Assembly: GCA_905182985.1 (NCBI GenBank)
Contig: CAJJDN010000073.1
Coordinates: 8,327-72,326 of the forward strand
DNA: 64,000 bases
Origin: Paramecium sonneborni
Taxonomy: Eukaryota > Ciliophora > Oligohymenophorea > Peniculida > Parameciidae
Direction: 5' to 3'
The stretch's first letter is position 1, and each line of letters starts with the position of its first letter. Positions 1 through 13,545 of this stretch are shown in pieces. The notes beneath the pieces were generated by a model. It searched no databases and was not told the origin of the DNA. It saw nothing but the letters and a program-made list of their open reading frames with translations. A program made the translations under genes and the position numbers.

Positions 1-2292
1 CAAACCAACTAACATTGATCGCAAAAAGAATCTATATTGTTACTATCACATTCTATATCTTAAAGAACTAGTATATTGTCTCACAAACACTTTTACATGA
101 TCTATCTTCTTATAAGTACAGAATAGTTAATAAAAATATACAACACTACCAACCATTTAATTTATTACATTTGTAACAAATACCAAATTAGCAATCTACA
201 CAATTATCTGAACATTAAAATTACCAATAAAGCAAACATCATCTGGTCCTATATTACCATCTTTGCATTATTCAGGAAAAACTAAATTTCCATCTTAACA
301 ATTAGGAATGCATTTATTTTATATTAATTAATAGCCATTTTAACAACTTATACATAGAGAATTTACACATACTTGACAAAAGAGATCACAAGAATATTAA
401 CAGTAATTATATCCATCTGATGGATTAGTATTTCCATCATCGCACATCTCAGTTACACTTGTAACTATTCCATCTCCACAAATAGAATTGCATGTCCATC
501 AAATTAAATGTACCCTCCTTTCTCTTCATCACATTCAAGGCATATTCCAAATTCACAATTTATACAATTGTTAGAGCAAGTATATTAACAATTTACACAG
601 TTTTTAATTCTGTTTGGCATTATTAATACAAAGAAAGTTCCTTTCCTTAACAGATTGATCGACAGTCATTATTATAAACTTCATATCCACTTTTACATTA
701 ATAACATTTTCGATTGAAGCAAATAAAATATTCTGATATTGCATAGAATTCTTTTGTAATATTTGGAGTTGATACACCACATTTAAATTCAACATAGAGA
801 TTGTTAGCATTGAATTTGTCAAACTAACATTAAAAAAACGTGTGTTTTCATTACCTGTACGACCGATTAAATTTTATCCTCCACTAGGTTTAAAAAAGGG
901 TCCTTACCAAACCAATAAACCACCTAATACTATTTTATTATTTAGAAAAGAAAATTCTTATTATGATGATAAACTATTAGACTCTGTAAAAGTATCAAAA
1001 ATTTTATGATTTCCTGATAAGTCATATTTAAGTCATAATATCCTTTGGCTAAATATCTAGAATCTAAAAAGTAAATAATTAAATAATTTACATGGAATTA
1101 AATCTTCATAGTCTTTACAATCAGATGAGTGAATGGGGCAGGATAATACACATTTGTTTTTATATAATTTATATGTTGTATTACACTATTCACAAGTAGA
1201 AATATCAGTGCAAACCAAACAATTTTCTGAACAAAATCCTGTATCAACAGTGAAATTTCTTAATCCCCAAAATTCAGTTTCATCCTAAATTTATCCCGAA
1301 ATCAAAATAACAGGATTAGAGTCAAAGATTTAAAATGTCATTTCTACTCTTAATACTCAAAGCTCATTTAAAAAAGCATTCCTTCAATGAATTAAAGTTT
1401 TCCTCTAAAATCAATTCAATTACAATTTCATAAACTAAATCAGTATTCTTAAGATGAAATTCATCTTTAATAAATATTAGAGGAGAATATCTTTAATTTA
1501 ATTAAGGAACATTAGATTTTTAAAATAATGATAAATTTTGTTTTATGCGAGCATCATATACACAAATTTTATCAAAACGAGCTAATGAATAATCCCTATC
1601 ACATTCTTATTTACAACCAATTTAAATTTCAGAAAATTATTAATCAGATATACATTAACATTTACCACCTGATACACTTTGATTATTAAAACACGTTAAA
1701 CATTATGTTTCTGAAGGTCCATTACAAGTTAAGCATGTTGGATAGCATGTATTTACATAAACAAGCATATTTCTAATTCCTATCGCCATATTGTCACTCC
1801 TAGGTTAAAAACAAATTTTATTTTTAAAATCATTTGTGTTAGAAATACCACTTGTACTGACTATTGTTTATTATTCAAATTTGCTTGAATCACTTATACA
1901 TATTAGGCCACTATTTTATAATAAATTGTTTTCTCTTTATACTCTTGTATATATTTCTTAATCATTTTATGATCCTTGATTACTATCGTATTAGACTTTC
2001 AAATATGAATACTCATCATTTACATCTTCAAAAAAGCATCAAAAATTGCTTAAACTTAATAACACCTATATTTAAAGGATTTTTCTAAATATCGCTCTTC
2101 ATGTGTCAATTTTACGTACTATAGGGAATTTTAACTGCAAGTTTATTTTTAGAATGAAGTATCAGATCCTGAACAACTATCTTTCATCTTCCAATTATTA
2201 TTGGAAATTTGCACTTCGGAAAAACTGTAATCTATCAGTTTACAATCAGCTAAAATTTGGAGTACAATGAATGAAAACTAAGCAAACGTCAT
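1..2292 (-). pseudogene. Broken Cys-rich surface protein gene (5' part; 3' end beyond the left edge)
   Basis: The reading starts at the ATG at 2292 with a hydrophobic signal peptide (MTFAQFSFIVLQILADC). A non-Cys N-terminal domain follows to about 1770, then Cys pairs and Myxococcus-type Cys-rich repeats (DUF4215-like, with motifs such as CGDGIV and CDDGN) down to position 1. Two ordinary introns fit at 1064-1091 and 610-629. The frame is broken several times with no intron able to repair it: near 2035, 1380 (a shift plus an in-frame TGA, or two shifts), 1035, 495, 205 and 80. The break near 1035 is an 11 bp tandem duplication of TATGACTTAAA. Several repeat cysteines are replaced (Gly, Val and Tyr). 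The layout matches the intact gene at 26830-31046. I read it as a decaying paralogue. Poor local sequence quality is the alternative for the single-base breaks, but would not explain the duplication or lost cysteines. Confidence 0.7.
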
Positions 2293-5200
2293 AAAATGAT
2301 GATAAAAAATAATTAAAGTTTCAATAAAAATTCCTTAATTACTTAATGTATTGCGCATTTTATGAGTTTTAATTAATATATATGTTTGTATAAATATGCT
2401 TAACATTTGATCTTTTTAATTTTTTCATTATTAGACATTTCCGTTAGTATTTTATATTTTTATTTTGTATTTTGGACTTGCAAGACAATATAAATTTTTA
2501 ATCTATTTTTAGAATAAATTTCATAATAAAATTTTCAAAATATTTTAGGCTAATGGAAAAAATTAATATTGAGAATTAAAAACATAAAATTTAATTTAAG
2601 AATCACTGTTTCATTTATTCACCAGATTAAATTTATATTTCCTAAAAAAAGTTTTTTATTTTTTTATTGATTCGGTCCTTTAGTTTTAAACATATTCTAT
2701 AAAATATTAAGGATGAGATTTATGAATTGAATTGATGAATTCTAGCTATTTTTTATTCATATATTATAATAAAGGATTTAATTTATTTTGGAGAAATATA
2801 AATCCAAAAGCATTAAATTCAATAAAAATACTTAAATTGATATATCTAATCCTTTAGAATAATTAAAATGAAATGACTATTTATAGCATTCCATTTCAAA
2901 ACATAAAATGTAAAAAAATCAATAATTTAAATAAATATATTTATATTTTAAGATGTTATTTTTGTACATATCTGATACGGTTACAAGAAAGAGCTAGTTT
3001 TGATATAACAAATTGAAAAATATGAAAAAATTATTAAATATTTCATTATCAAATATATTCAGAAACTTTAATAAATTATTCATTGTATAATTTAAAAATT
3101 ATTCTTTTAGATAATGATTCGATTTACTAAAAAGCAGAATAGGTTTTTCAGAAATCTGGATAGTTTTATTTTAAATTAAATAAATATTCATATAAAAATT
3201 GTTTGTATATTAAATTTGTGCATTTAATTTAGAGTATTAGCTTCAAAACTCTGGATTAAGTATATTTAAATAGAAAAAGCTTCATTAATATTAATATTAA
3301 AATTCATATTATTTGTTAGCTTAACTAAATTGGATTTGAGTAATTATCGAAGGAAATTTTAGTTGAGAAGGATTTTATTGAAATATTTTATATTTTGAAA
3401 TAAATACTTTCCCTTAAACAATAAATTATTTATTAAATTTATTCCTCATTTTTTCTTTTAATCTAAAATCTTATAATATGAAAATCAGTTGTTTGAGATT
3501 GCTTCCTCTTGTTGCGTTAAAAAATATAATTCTAAAAGTTAATTTATTTTTATCTATTATTAAATAATTTAAAATATGAATTTGTAGAGATTCCACTTTA
3601 TTTTGTAATTTTAATAAAATAATGCTCAAAAAAAATTAATAAGCTTGTATAACCTAGCTTGCCTTGACATGTAAATTGAGTGAATTAATTGTGAAAATGT
3701 GAAATGATTTAGTAAAAAATGCAAAATGCTTAACTATTTAAGTTGAAAAAACTATAACTCCTGAATGATGTTTGCTTATAATAATAGAAACTAAAGAATA
3801 TTTTTATTTAATTTGATATATATTACAATTGTAAGAAGATAATGACGAATAATGCCTTTTTTGAGACTAAGGATACCTATTTTATAGCTTGATACAAAGT
3901 TAAATAATTTGACCTTATTTATAACAATAGAACAGTAATACATAATGATAACAATTAATATATTCCTAAACAAAATCATTTCTAATTCAGAAAGTCCTTA
4001 CAATGAATGGCATTAAAATTTTCGAATTTATTGGATTTTCATGAGTATTTTGAAATAAATTAATTAATATTACCCAATTATCTTATTTATATTACAATAA
4101 AAAAATCATATAGAATACTATATAATATGTTTTTAGTGGAAATAAATAGAGACTTGTACAATCATATATTTCCTAAATCCAAACTAAATAAAGCTGATTT
4201 TTTTCATTTTATGTTAAACAAAAGATCACATTTAAGTTAATAAACTAAATTTTTAGATATTAGTATTTTTTATGACAATAAAAGATGTTAAATATTCTCA
4301 AAATTGCATGATTTATATTTATTAAAACCAATTTGTTCACAAATTATCATTTATAATTGTTGTAAATATAAATAAATCAACCATATAAAAATTACAAAAT
4401 ACCTAATAATTTGGATTTAATGTTCAAGATAAATTGTAATAAAAATAGAAATTCAATGAATATCGATAGCTAATTAAGGTTCAGAATACCCAAAAAATAT
4501 GAAACTTTGATTGGAAATTAAATATTTGGCTAAAATCATCCAAAAAAATCAACACATTCAATAGAGAAATGCAAAAGATAAAAAATCAGGTCCAACTTTA
4601 ATTAATCATATTTTTGACTTTAAATGAATTTAGATAGAAAAGAAATAATTTATTAATTGAAAAACATGAAATGGAGCATAAAATAGTTTTAAAAATGAGC
4701 TTTTCATTGAAATAAATAACAGAAAAAAAAAATCTAGTGATATTGCAATAACAATATTTCCTTGATAAGGAATTTTGATAAATAATGGGTTGGTAGTTTG
4801 AAAAGAATTTGTATTGAAATATAGAGTTGTTGAATAAATAGAATGCTTTGTTCACACATTAAAGTACTCATAATTAAATTTAAAAAGAAGAAATGTTAAT
4901 ATAGATAATTTTTAAAGCTTTTATTTAGAAATCTGGATTTTGTTTTCCCACCTAATTGACTGAAGATAAAATTAGACAAATTAAATTTTAATTTATAAAA
5001 AAGTAAGCATTATGAAAACCTTTAAAATTAGTCTAATTCTTCTAAAATATTTTTATTTTGAAATTTCTACCTTTTTAGTATTTCTGGTCATATTTTAATT
5101 TATAAATGTATGAGTGATAACTTTAAATGAAAAAATTGCTTTATATGAAGTTGGCTGAATCATTCTAACAAATATCTTTTTTGAAATCATCTAGAATAAT

Positions 5201-5750
5201 AAGTATAAGGTTTGAATTTAAAAAATTTTTGAATATCTTTTTAGACATTATGTCTTAATTTTCCAGGAATAATTTAATTTAGGCTGATACTTAAATAAGA
5301 AGCTTAATATTATTTTCAAATTCTCTCAATAAATATTTTTTAGTTCTGAATGGAGCTAAACAACTATGGGCTCAATTTTTATTGTTTTTATCTTTAAGAT
5401 TATAGAGCGTTTAATTTTTTCACACTAATAAATTTGAAATTTGTATTTTTTTTAACTATTGATATGGTATTCTTTTTATCCTCTCTATACCTTAAAAAAT
5501 ATATGAATATCAAATTCTTCGTAATGAAGATTATTTTTTTTTAAATACTCTATAATTCATATTATTAGAAGATAAAATGAATCATAAATTTTTTTAATAA
5601 AATAATAGAATGGGGAGTAATTGTTCAAGTTAATAAAATCAATAAAAGAAATTCAATTACCCTGTAATGTAATAAAATTATCTAATTCTAAAAAGAAATA
5701 AATAATAGGTTGCTAATGATATTTAAGACAAATAGCCAAATAAACCTTAA
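2293..5750. other. Long stretch without a recognisable gene
   Basis: About 3.5 kb of extremely AT-rich DNA. With TGA as the only stop, open frames of 60-90 codons arise by chance, and those present have low-complexity Ile/Leu/Phe/Asn/Lys composition with no motif. No RNA gene, transposase, obvious tandem array or inverted repeat was recognised. Confidence 0.6.
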
Positions 5751-8242
5751 ATGTATGAATGCTTGTTTATTGATGCTTTAAATGGAAAAAAAAGGCAGAT
5801 AAGTAAATGTAACCTAAAAGAAGAAGAAGAATAACAATAGTTAAAAGTAATAAACAAAAATCCTAACTGTGTGAATTGGGCATATGAAAAGAATACATTG
5901 GAGAAATTTAAAAACATTTGTGGAAAGCACATTAATATTCTGAAGATTTATGATATTTAAGAAGATGAATAAAGGTGTTTTGTTTACACCGAACCATTTG
6001 AAATGAGCCTAGAATATTTTTTTCAAGAAAAAGATAAAACTTAAAGTTTTAGTTTTAATGAAATATGTGATTATGGTAGTCAGATAGTGAAAGGATATCA
6101 ATGTTTGAGAAACCAAAAAATCATATTGAGAGATTTATCACCAAAGAGTATCTTAATTTAGAAAATTCCAAATAGAATAATTTTAAAAGTAAGTATTTTA
6201 TAATTAATAGATATCGAATTTTAGTTCAAGATCTATTAATGAATATGAATAAATGGATTCTCCTACTGAAATTCCATTCTATATTGCTCCAGAAGAACTC
6301 AATAAAGACCAAAATTAATTAAGATTTAATGATTCATGTTTTATATATTCTGTAAGAGTGATTACATATAATTTACAAGCTTGGGATAATTCTTTTCATG
6401 ATGTGCTATAATGGAGAAAGACCAGAAAAAATATATAACTCTAAAGATCTCAAAAAATTTCATGAAAATCTTAAACTATATGGCTTCTAATATCCAAACA
6501 ATCCTAATTATCCAAAAAGTATTTTTAATTTAATTGAAAAAATGATTGTTTATAACCCAAATAATAGATTATCTTGGGATTAGTTAGAAAAAAACTTTAC
6601 TCAAAATTTTCTTATTTTAAAGGAAATATATTTTGTAGACCTAAATAAGCCTATTGGTTCAGGAGCATAAGGAGTAGCTTATCATGCATATGATTTAAAA
6701 AATAAACAAGAATTAGTTTGCAAGACTATTTAAAATAAGTCTTTTGGAATCTCAAGAGAAATTTAAATTTTTTCATAAATCAAAGATAAATAACATGAAA
6801 ATGTGATCAAAATCACTGAAATTATATTAAAGAATGATTATACCTATTTAATTATGGAGAAGTGCGATATGAGTCTACGAATTTATTTAGAGCAAATTTA
6901 AAAAAATGGACAGTTACTATCAAATAAATAGATAATTAAAATATTATACTAAATTGTCGAAGGTTATTGTTTTCTTAAGTAACTTGGAATAATTCATAGA
7001 GATTTAAAACCAGATAATATTTTATTGAAGCTGAATAATAAAGGGAAACATGTTGTCAAAGTATAATTATTAAACTTCAATAGATCATAGATTTTGGACT
7101 TGGTAAGATTATAGGGTAAGATCTTACTTCAACAATGGCTGGAACTCCATTATATGCAGCCCCAGAAATCTTCTAAGGATAAAAGTCTTATGATTATTAA
7201 TGTGATATCTTTTCAGTACTATTTAATTATTAATCTATAGTTAGGAGTGATTTTACATTAAATGGCCTTTCAAAGAATGATTAAAAATATTAGAGCCAGA
7301 GGGGAGCTTCTTCAATATCACTAGTCTTTAAAATATCAACCATTTATATGTCCAAATCATTAGGTATTATGATGTTGAAATTAGAATCCTTTATTCTCTG
7401 AACTTATTAATCAAATGATTGTGTATGAGCCTACAAAAAGAATTAATTGGGAATAATTACAAGCTCATTAAATTTTTGATGAAATTAAATTAAAACATCT
7501 TAACTCAATCATTTAAGATCCATTTGTCTAATCATAAAATCAATAGCTTTTAGGATAAAAATTATATTGTCCAATTTAATAACCTTCTTCTTCCTCTGAA
7601 AATGTTAAGACAGAAATATATCAATATATTATTTCTCTTCAAACTTTATCATTTAAGATCTTTCTCATGTTTGAAGAATTCTAAAAGTAAGACTAAATTT
7701 TACATGATGAAATACTAATATCCAATAAATTTATTATTAGATTTAGCATATCATGTTTGATGAGTATTCTTCAGCTACAATAAAGTGGTTCTATAATTTT
7801 AGATGAAGAAGAATATAAATTAAAATCAGCATCCAACTTCTAAAATTGGTTAAATTAAATTAATATTAAATAATTGATTAATGAAAAAAAAGAAAAATAC
7901 AATATTTTATAAACAGCATAAACCCTCAATAAAACTTAAATCATTAATGAAGGGAATAACCTCTTAACTGAACTCAATAATTTGTTTTTAAATAAAAATA
8001 GAAATCCCAACTTTTTGCACACTCATAAATACTTTAATAAATTTTATCAACAAGTAAGAGTTAATTTTTTAAAATCTAATATACCACTAAAGAATAGATA
8101 CTTTATGGAAAAGTTTTCCAATATTTTCATTTAATTTCCAATCAGGAATTACGAATAAATTAAAGAATCTTAAATTGCCTAAATAGTTTGTATAAAAGAG
8201 AAAATGGAAACTTATATTAACAATCAAATTAGCAATATTTGA
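5751..8242 (+). CDS. Tandem pseudokinase-protein kinase, paralogue 1
   Basis: Five introns (6189-6210, 6352-6379, 7061-7083, 7216-7240, 7364-7384) give a 790-aa protein. The first kinase-like domain (to about 6600) is degenerate: HRDLKPEN is replaced by LRDLSPKS and DFG by SNF, while an APE-like IAPEEL remains. The second domain (about 6630-7480) is complete: glycine loop IGSGAQGVAY, Lys in ELVCKT near 6722, HRDLKPDN at 6995, IDFGLGK near 7087 and GTPLYAAPE. It should phosphorylate Ser/Thr. A C-terminal region of about 240 aa has no known domain but matches the end of the gene at 55910-58245 (HKYFN, later EKFSNIF). Introns sit before the DFG site and after the D-I-F-S segment in both kinase domains. 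ATG 5751 is the first convenient start; the frame stays open upstream, so the N-terminus is uncertain. Substrate and partners are unknown. Confidence 0.87.
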
Positions 8243-9338
8243 ACATTTAATTTATTTTTATTATTATATTACAAATTCTTAATAGTTATTTATAAAATAA
8301 TTATAAAAATTATGGAATAAAATTTATCATTATTTATTTCCTTTAAAAAATGCTGATGAGATCGAAATCAAACTAAGCAAATTTCTTCTTAAAAAAATTT
8401 AAATCCCGTTTTACATATTCCACTGTATCTATTTCTATTTAAAAATAGTGTTTTTTGTATTTAAATTTTTAAAATTGGAGAAATTTTTTAGAAATAGAAC
8501 TTACAAATTTTTTAACCAATTATAATAAGTTTTAGAATAATAAACAAAATATATAAGTTAAGACATCTATATTGGGAAATTATAATTCAATAATTAATAG
8601 GTTAAACCTTATTATTTAAATATTTTACGAATTATAATTAGAATCAAAATAAGTGACTTGAATCAGCTTAATGATTATATCTCAAATTAAATTGATGCTA
8701 ATATTTTCTTAATAATAATAACTATTATAATCAAAAGTTAGCAGCATTAAAATTAAATAATATTATAGAGTTTCAATATATATATCACACAATTTAGCAG
8801 TTTAATATTTAATAAAAAACAATTATGAGCTCTTTAACTTGTAGAAACTAAGTATCAATTAGATTTAATTGAATTATGATTAAAAATGGTCTTGATATTA
8901 ATATTTGAAAAACTATCAGAATTAAATCAAAATAGACTAAATTTCTACTAACCTTTGCTTTTATATCAGTATAATCTTTTAGTATTTTTTAGGAGAATTG
9001 TTTTCAAATAAAATAGTTACTTAAAGAAATTATATGGATTAGGTAAGTCTGTTTCTGGTGGAGACTGAACATTTATATACTTAAAGTGCAATAATTACAT
9101 AATTTCTATAGATAAAATTTTATTTCCTCTCTAATGAAATTTAGACATGTTAATTGAAAATAGGAACTTTTTAAAATTTGAAAGACTTAAAATAATTGTA
9201 AACCCTTGTTTCTTAATTTAAATATATCACCTTAATTATTCCCTTTTTCTTGTCCTAACTACATTATTTAAATCATCATATTACCCAAAATATTTATTTC
9301 AAATACAATTTTGATTATAAAAATATTTAGTAAACTTT
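8243..9338. other. Spacer between two + strand genes
   Basis: About 1.1 kb of AT-rich DNA between the kinase stop and the signal-peptide start of the next gene. I found no coding signal, repeat or RNA gene. The promoter of the downstream gene must lie here, but no element can be pointed to. Confidence 0.5.
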
Positions 9339-12300
9339 ATGAAGATTTTAATATTTTAGATTCTTTTGGCATATTTGAAAAATTATGCCATATGTAGTAT
9401 TATCTTAGAAGATTAGAGATATAATTTTCCATTAGAAGCCAACAACTCCAATACAATTTATTTGAATGATTATACTTAGGAGATTGTTTAAGCCCCGTAT
9501 TATTCAATTCAAAGTTCTAACTAATTCAATTTAAAAATTGATTAATCAATATCACAACTTGGGAACTTGAATTTTAGTAAATTTTATGAATAATATTAGA
9601 TTAATCAATAAGAATAGGAAGTAATTTTATTGCTCAATCTGGAGTGTATTCTAATTGTTTTTGGGCCTTAACTGAAGAATAGACACTTTTTAAAGGATTA
9701 ATAAAAACAAATGGAGAAATATAAATGACTTAATTAGATTTTATGATTTCAATGGGTAATATAAATTATAGATTGTAGATTGTTTTTAAATTAGTTTAAT
9801 TATGAATGATTTCTTGATGTTGAGTTGTTTTAACAATGGAGATTTATGCTTTTCAATTTTAAATACTACCAACTTTGAAAGTACAGAATTCATCGTTAAT
9901 TATACATTATCATCATAATATTAAAATCCAAATGTTTAAATCCTTTCTGTAAACAATACCAATTTTACTTTTTGTTTGATATATACAACACCTCTTAATG
10001 CACATATTGTTTATTTTACTAATAATTAAATTGATATAGATTTGATAGAAGAAAAAATTTTTGAAGGGTTATTTACAAGGGCAATCTTATCAGAAAATCA
10101 AAATTTCCTATTTATGATAAATAGTAATTATGTTTATTTAGCTGATTTAACAGAAAATACAGGAGTTTAAATAATAATAAATTAGCATATTTTAAATCCG
10201 AAAGATCATCAACCTATTACAGAATTTTAAATTTTTTAGATTAATAAAAATATTTTCCATATAGTAGTTTTATAAAATAAGATACTTAATTCTTTTTTAT
10301 TTGACTCTTAATTTATTGAATAAAATGCTTTAATAAAATAATTTTAGTTGAATGAGTATCATTAAATTATTCAATTTGAGGTTACTTTATACAATATTTA
10401 CTTGATTACAGATACTTTCATTATAAAACTATTATGCAAAAATTCTATTAAAGCTACAAGCTATCATTAACTAAATTTTGGAAACTACGCATTTTTATAA
10501 CTCTTACGTAAAATTGCGGTGGTTCAAGAATCTTTTAATAATAATACAACTATAATTTCTACATACTTAATGAATTAACCTTAAATATTTATTTCTAAAG
10601 ATATCACAAAATTGATGGAATTATAAGTAGTGCCAGAATAGCTTAATATTTAAGTTACTTCGATGTTAAGTTTCAAATAAATTCATTGCAATTTTTCAAT
10701 TTAATTAATTTTAATAGATATTAGAAAAATTTAATAACCAGTCTTATTTCAACAAATATTGAATGATTAAGTATTTAGATTTCCTGAATAAAAAGTTAGA
10801 TAAGAAAGTTAAATATTTTATGGTCCTAATTTGACTCTAGCAATTTTATCTAGTAAAAATTAATATCTTTCAGTATATACACTTTTACATACTTTTTCAT
10901 AATTTTCATCCCCAAATGTCATTTATCAAATAGGATGTACATTTTTTTAGTCAGAGTAAATTCTTTGCGTTTAATTCTCAAACAAAATTATACAAATTTC
11001 CAATAGTAATTAAAAATCACAAAATTTGATAAGAACTACCTTAACTTTGATTAAATGCTCTTGTGTTAAATCTGAATCAGTAATTAATGTTATTATGTAA
11101 TTTAAATTTACAGTATATGTTCAATAATATAATTATGATTTGATTCCTATTAATTTTATTGAATTTCCAAACTAAATTGAGATAATTAGTGCTACAATAT
11201 TAAAAAAGATATTATTTATTGTCTTTATTAATGGTTAATTGACAGCAACAACTTTATCAGATTAGTAATTATAATTTTAGATATCTAACTTTAAAATAAA
11301 TCAGATTTATACAAATCAAGTTGATTACCCTGATAATCTATTTTTAGATAGTTTTTCTGAGTTAATAATTTTAGCATATAACGGAAAATAGTCATATGAA
11401 ATTGTTAATTCTATCACTTACCCTCTTTAGGAATATGAAAATATTGGTATAGGTATTTTATAAGATGGAATATATTTTGCCTATCGCAATAAAACTCAAA
11501 GTTTTCTATATTTTTATCCAAAAGAAAATATTTTCATATAAAATAGCTATTAAAATTACTTTTAGGTTTATTTAGATGACTATCAAATTTATTAATAGAC
11601 CAACATTTTGAGTGCTTTTTCATCAAATAATTTCTATTTAATATTGGAAAAGGATAATTTTTGCTATTTATCTTAGTATTAAGCAACTGGAACATCTTAC
11701 TCTGCTTTAAAGAGTTCTTATTGGATTTTTGATGCTTCATAATATTCTCTCCTCTAATTGAGTATTATATCTTAAAACGAAATCAAATTTGAGGTAGAAA
11801 TAATTTATATCAACACTGATTCTTATAAGTTAATACAGTATCCATTTTTGAGTTATGAATTTATGTTTACTACACATTACAATGAAAATGATATAACTGA
11901 GTAACTTCACATACTATATAGCGCAGAAAATGGAAATTTCATTTAATCGATTTTATAGAATGTAACTATAATTTATGAAAGCAATTTATTAGTAGCTATT
12001 AATTCTGATAATGAAAAAGTTTATTAAATTGAAGATTATGCAAATATTAAAATTAATCCATCACACCTTTTTTTTGGAAATATTTAGAATTATACAGTAA
12101 TTTGTGATTTATGTAAATCTTTTAATTATATTTAACCAATTGATAAAATTAATTCCTACTCCTTAAACATAGGCTATCAAAAAATTTTAAATTAAAAAGA
12201 TTTCATTTATATATCAGATTAATAAAATAACTTATATTAATTTCATCCTGAAATCAGATAATTATCTATGCTTTATAGATTATAAGTTTAAAATGATTAA

Positions 12301-13545
12301 AAATGTGAAGCCCTTTTCATTGAAATCTAAACTTAATTTCCTGTGTAAATTTGTTCTGGAGAATCAACCTATATATATGCATTCAACACATCTTCAAATT
12401 AAATTATTACATATGAGTTTTCAGAAATTAGTTCATATTTTAGTTCAGACTACAAAAATTGTATTCTTTAAGTATTTACTAATAATGAAAGGACTAAATT
12501 AGATTATTTTGCATTTTATTTTTGGATTTAAAATAACGAAATAAATCTCATGTAAATTTATAAATCAATAGCAGTATGCAGCTTTTGTTAGGTTACTTAT
12601 GTTTATTTAAGATTATCATAAAACTTTACTTCTCAGCCTTGTTAAATATTTGGATTCATGACTACTAGTAGCAGTGGTTCTGGTGATAATATAGTTTTTA
12701 ATCTACAAAATTGCATTCCTACAAAAATTTGTATAATTTATGGATTTACACCTAATGTAACTAATTCATAAGGTAATATTTATTTTACTAAATCTGTTTG
12801 GAAATTAAAAGAAAAAGTTCTTTTTATTGAACCATTTTATCAACCTACGATGTAATTTGGAACTTCGAAATAAATTTCTGAAACAATTATTGAAGCTAAA
12901 TTTATTGTCTCCTTTCTAGATGCTATTGATTTGTATCTAATTTTATTTAATTCAACTAATGGTGAAATTATTTCTTTCGCAAAAGATCAAAGCTTTTACT
13001 TAGCTTGCAGCCGTCATATTTCATTATGTACAATAAATGAAGGGGCTGATGATATGTTGTTAATTTAAAACTCCCAGCAAAATGGATTTTATATCCCTCA
13101 AATCTACTCATATGAGGATCAGAAATATGAATTAGATATCAATACTTAAAAAATGAATAGAATTATAGGGTTTGAAAATATTCAATTTGTTTCTAAAACT
13201 TCAGACATGACTGCTTCATTATCTGGTAACTATTATATTTTAGGGAATCATACTCATTCTCAATTATACTATGTTTAAAATTATCTAACATTATAAATTG
13301 ATTTAAAAGGAATTCAAAATGCTTAAATTGATATCATCAGCCATAATCCCTCTAAATAAATTAAATTATCCTTCCCTGTTTTCAATCAAAATTATATAAT
13401 CAAATCTAACAGAGTAATTCTATATATAGTATTTTGTTTTCTATTTCTTATCATTATACTTCTTTTGATATTATCAAGGTATTGCTTAAAAAATAGGAAA
13501 GAATAAACACTTAGGCCTTTAAGTTATGAACTGATTGAAAAGTGA
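9339..13545 (+). CDS. Large type I membrane protein, function unknown
   Basis: Introns at 9577-9599 and 9756-9778 join to one long frame of about 1386 aa. The N-terminus MKILIFQILLAYLKNYAICS is a good signal peptide. Near the C-terminus (13404-13480) is a single hydrophobic segment (VILYIVFCFLFLIIILLLIL) followed by RYCLKNRK and a short polar tail ending at TGA 13543-13545. The ectodomain, about 1340 aa, is rich in short beta-like segments with scattered Cys and Asn-X-Ser/Thr sites, and shows no motif I recognise. It probably sits at the cell surface or in an endomembrane with most of its mass outside the cytosol. The beta-rich character might reflect propeller blades, but I see no repeat regular enough to claim one. 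Start chosen because the signal peptide begins there and the first intron restores the frame. Confidence 0.85.

Noticed and set aside
604..822. A 72-aa protein on the - strand
   Set aside because: A shadow of the Cys-rich reading, which in another frame gives CYQCKSGYEVYNNDC.
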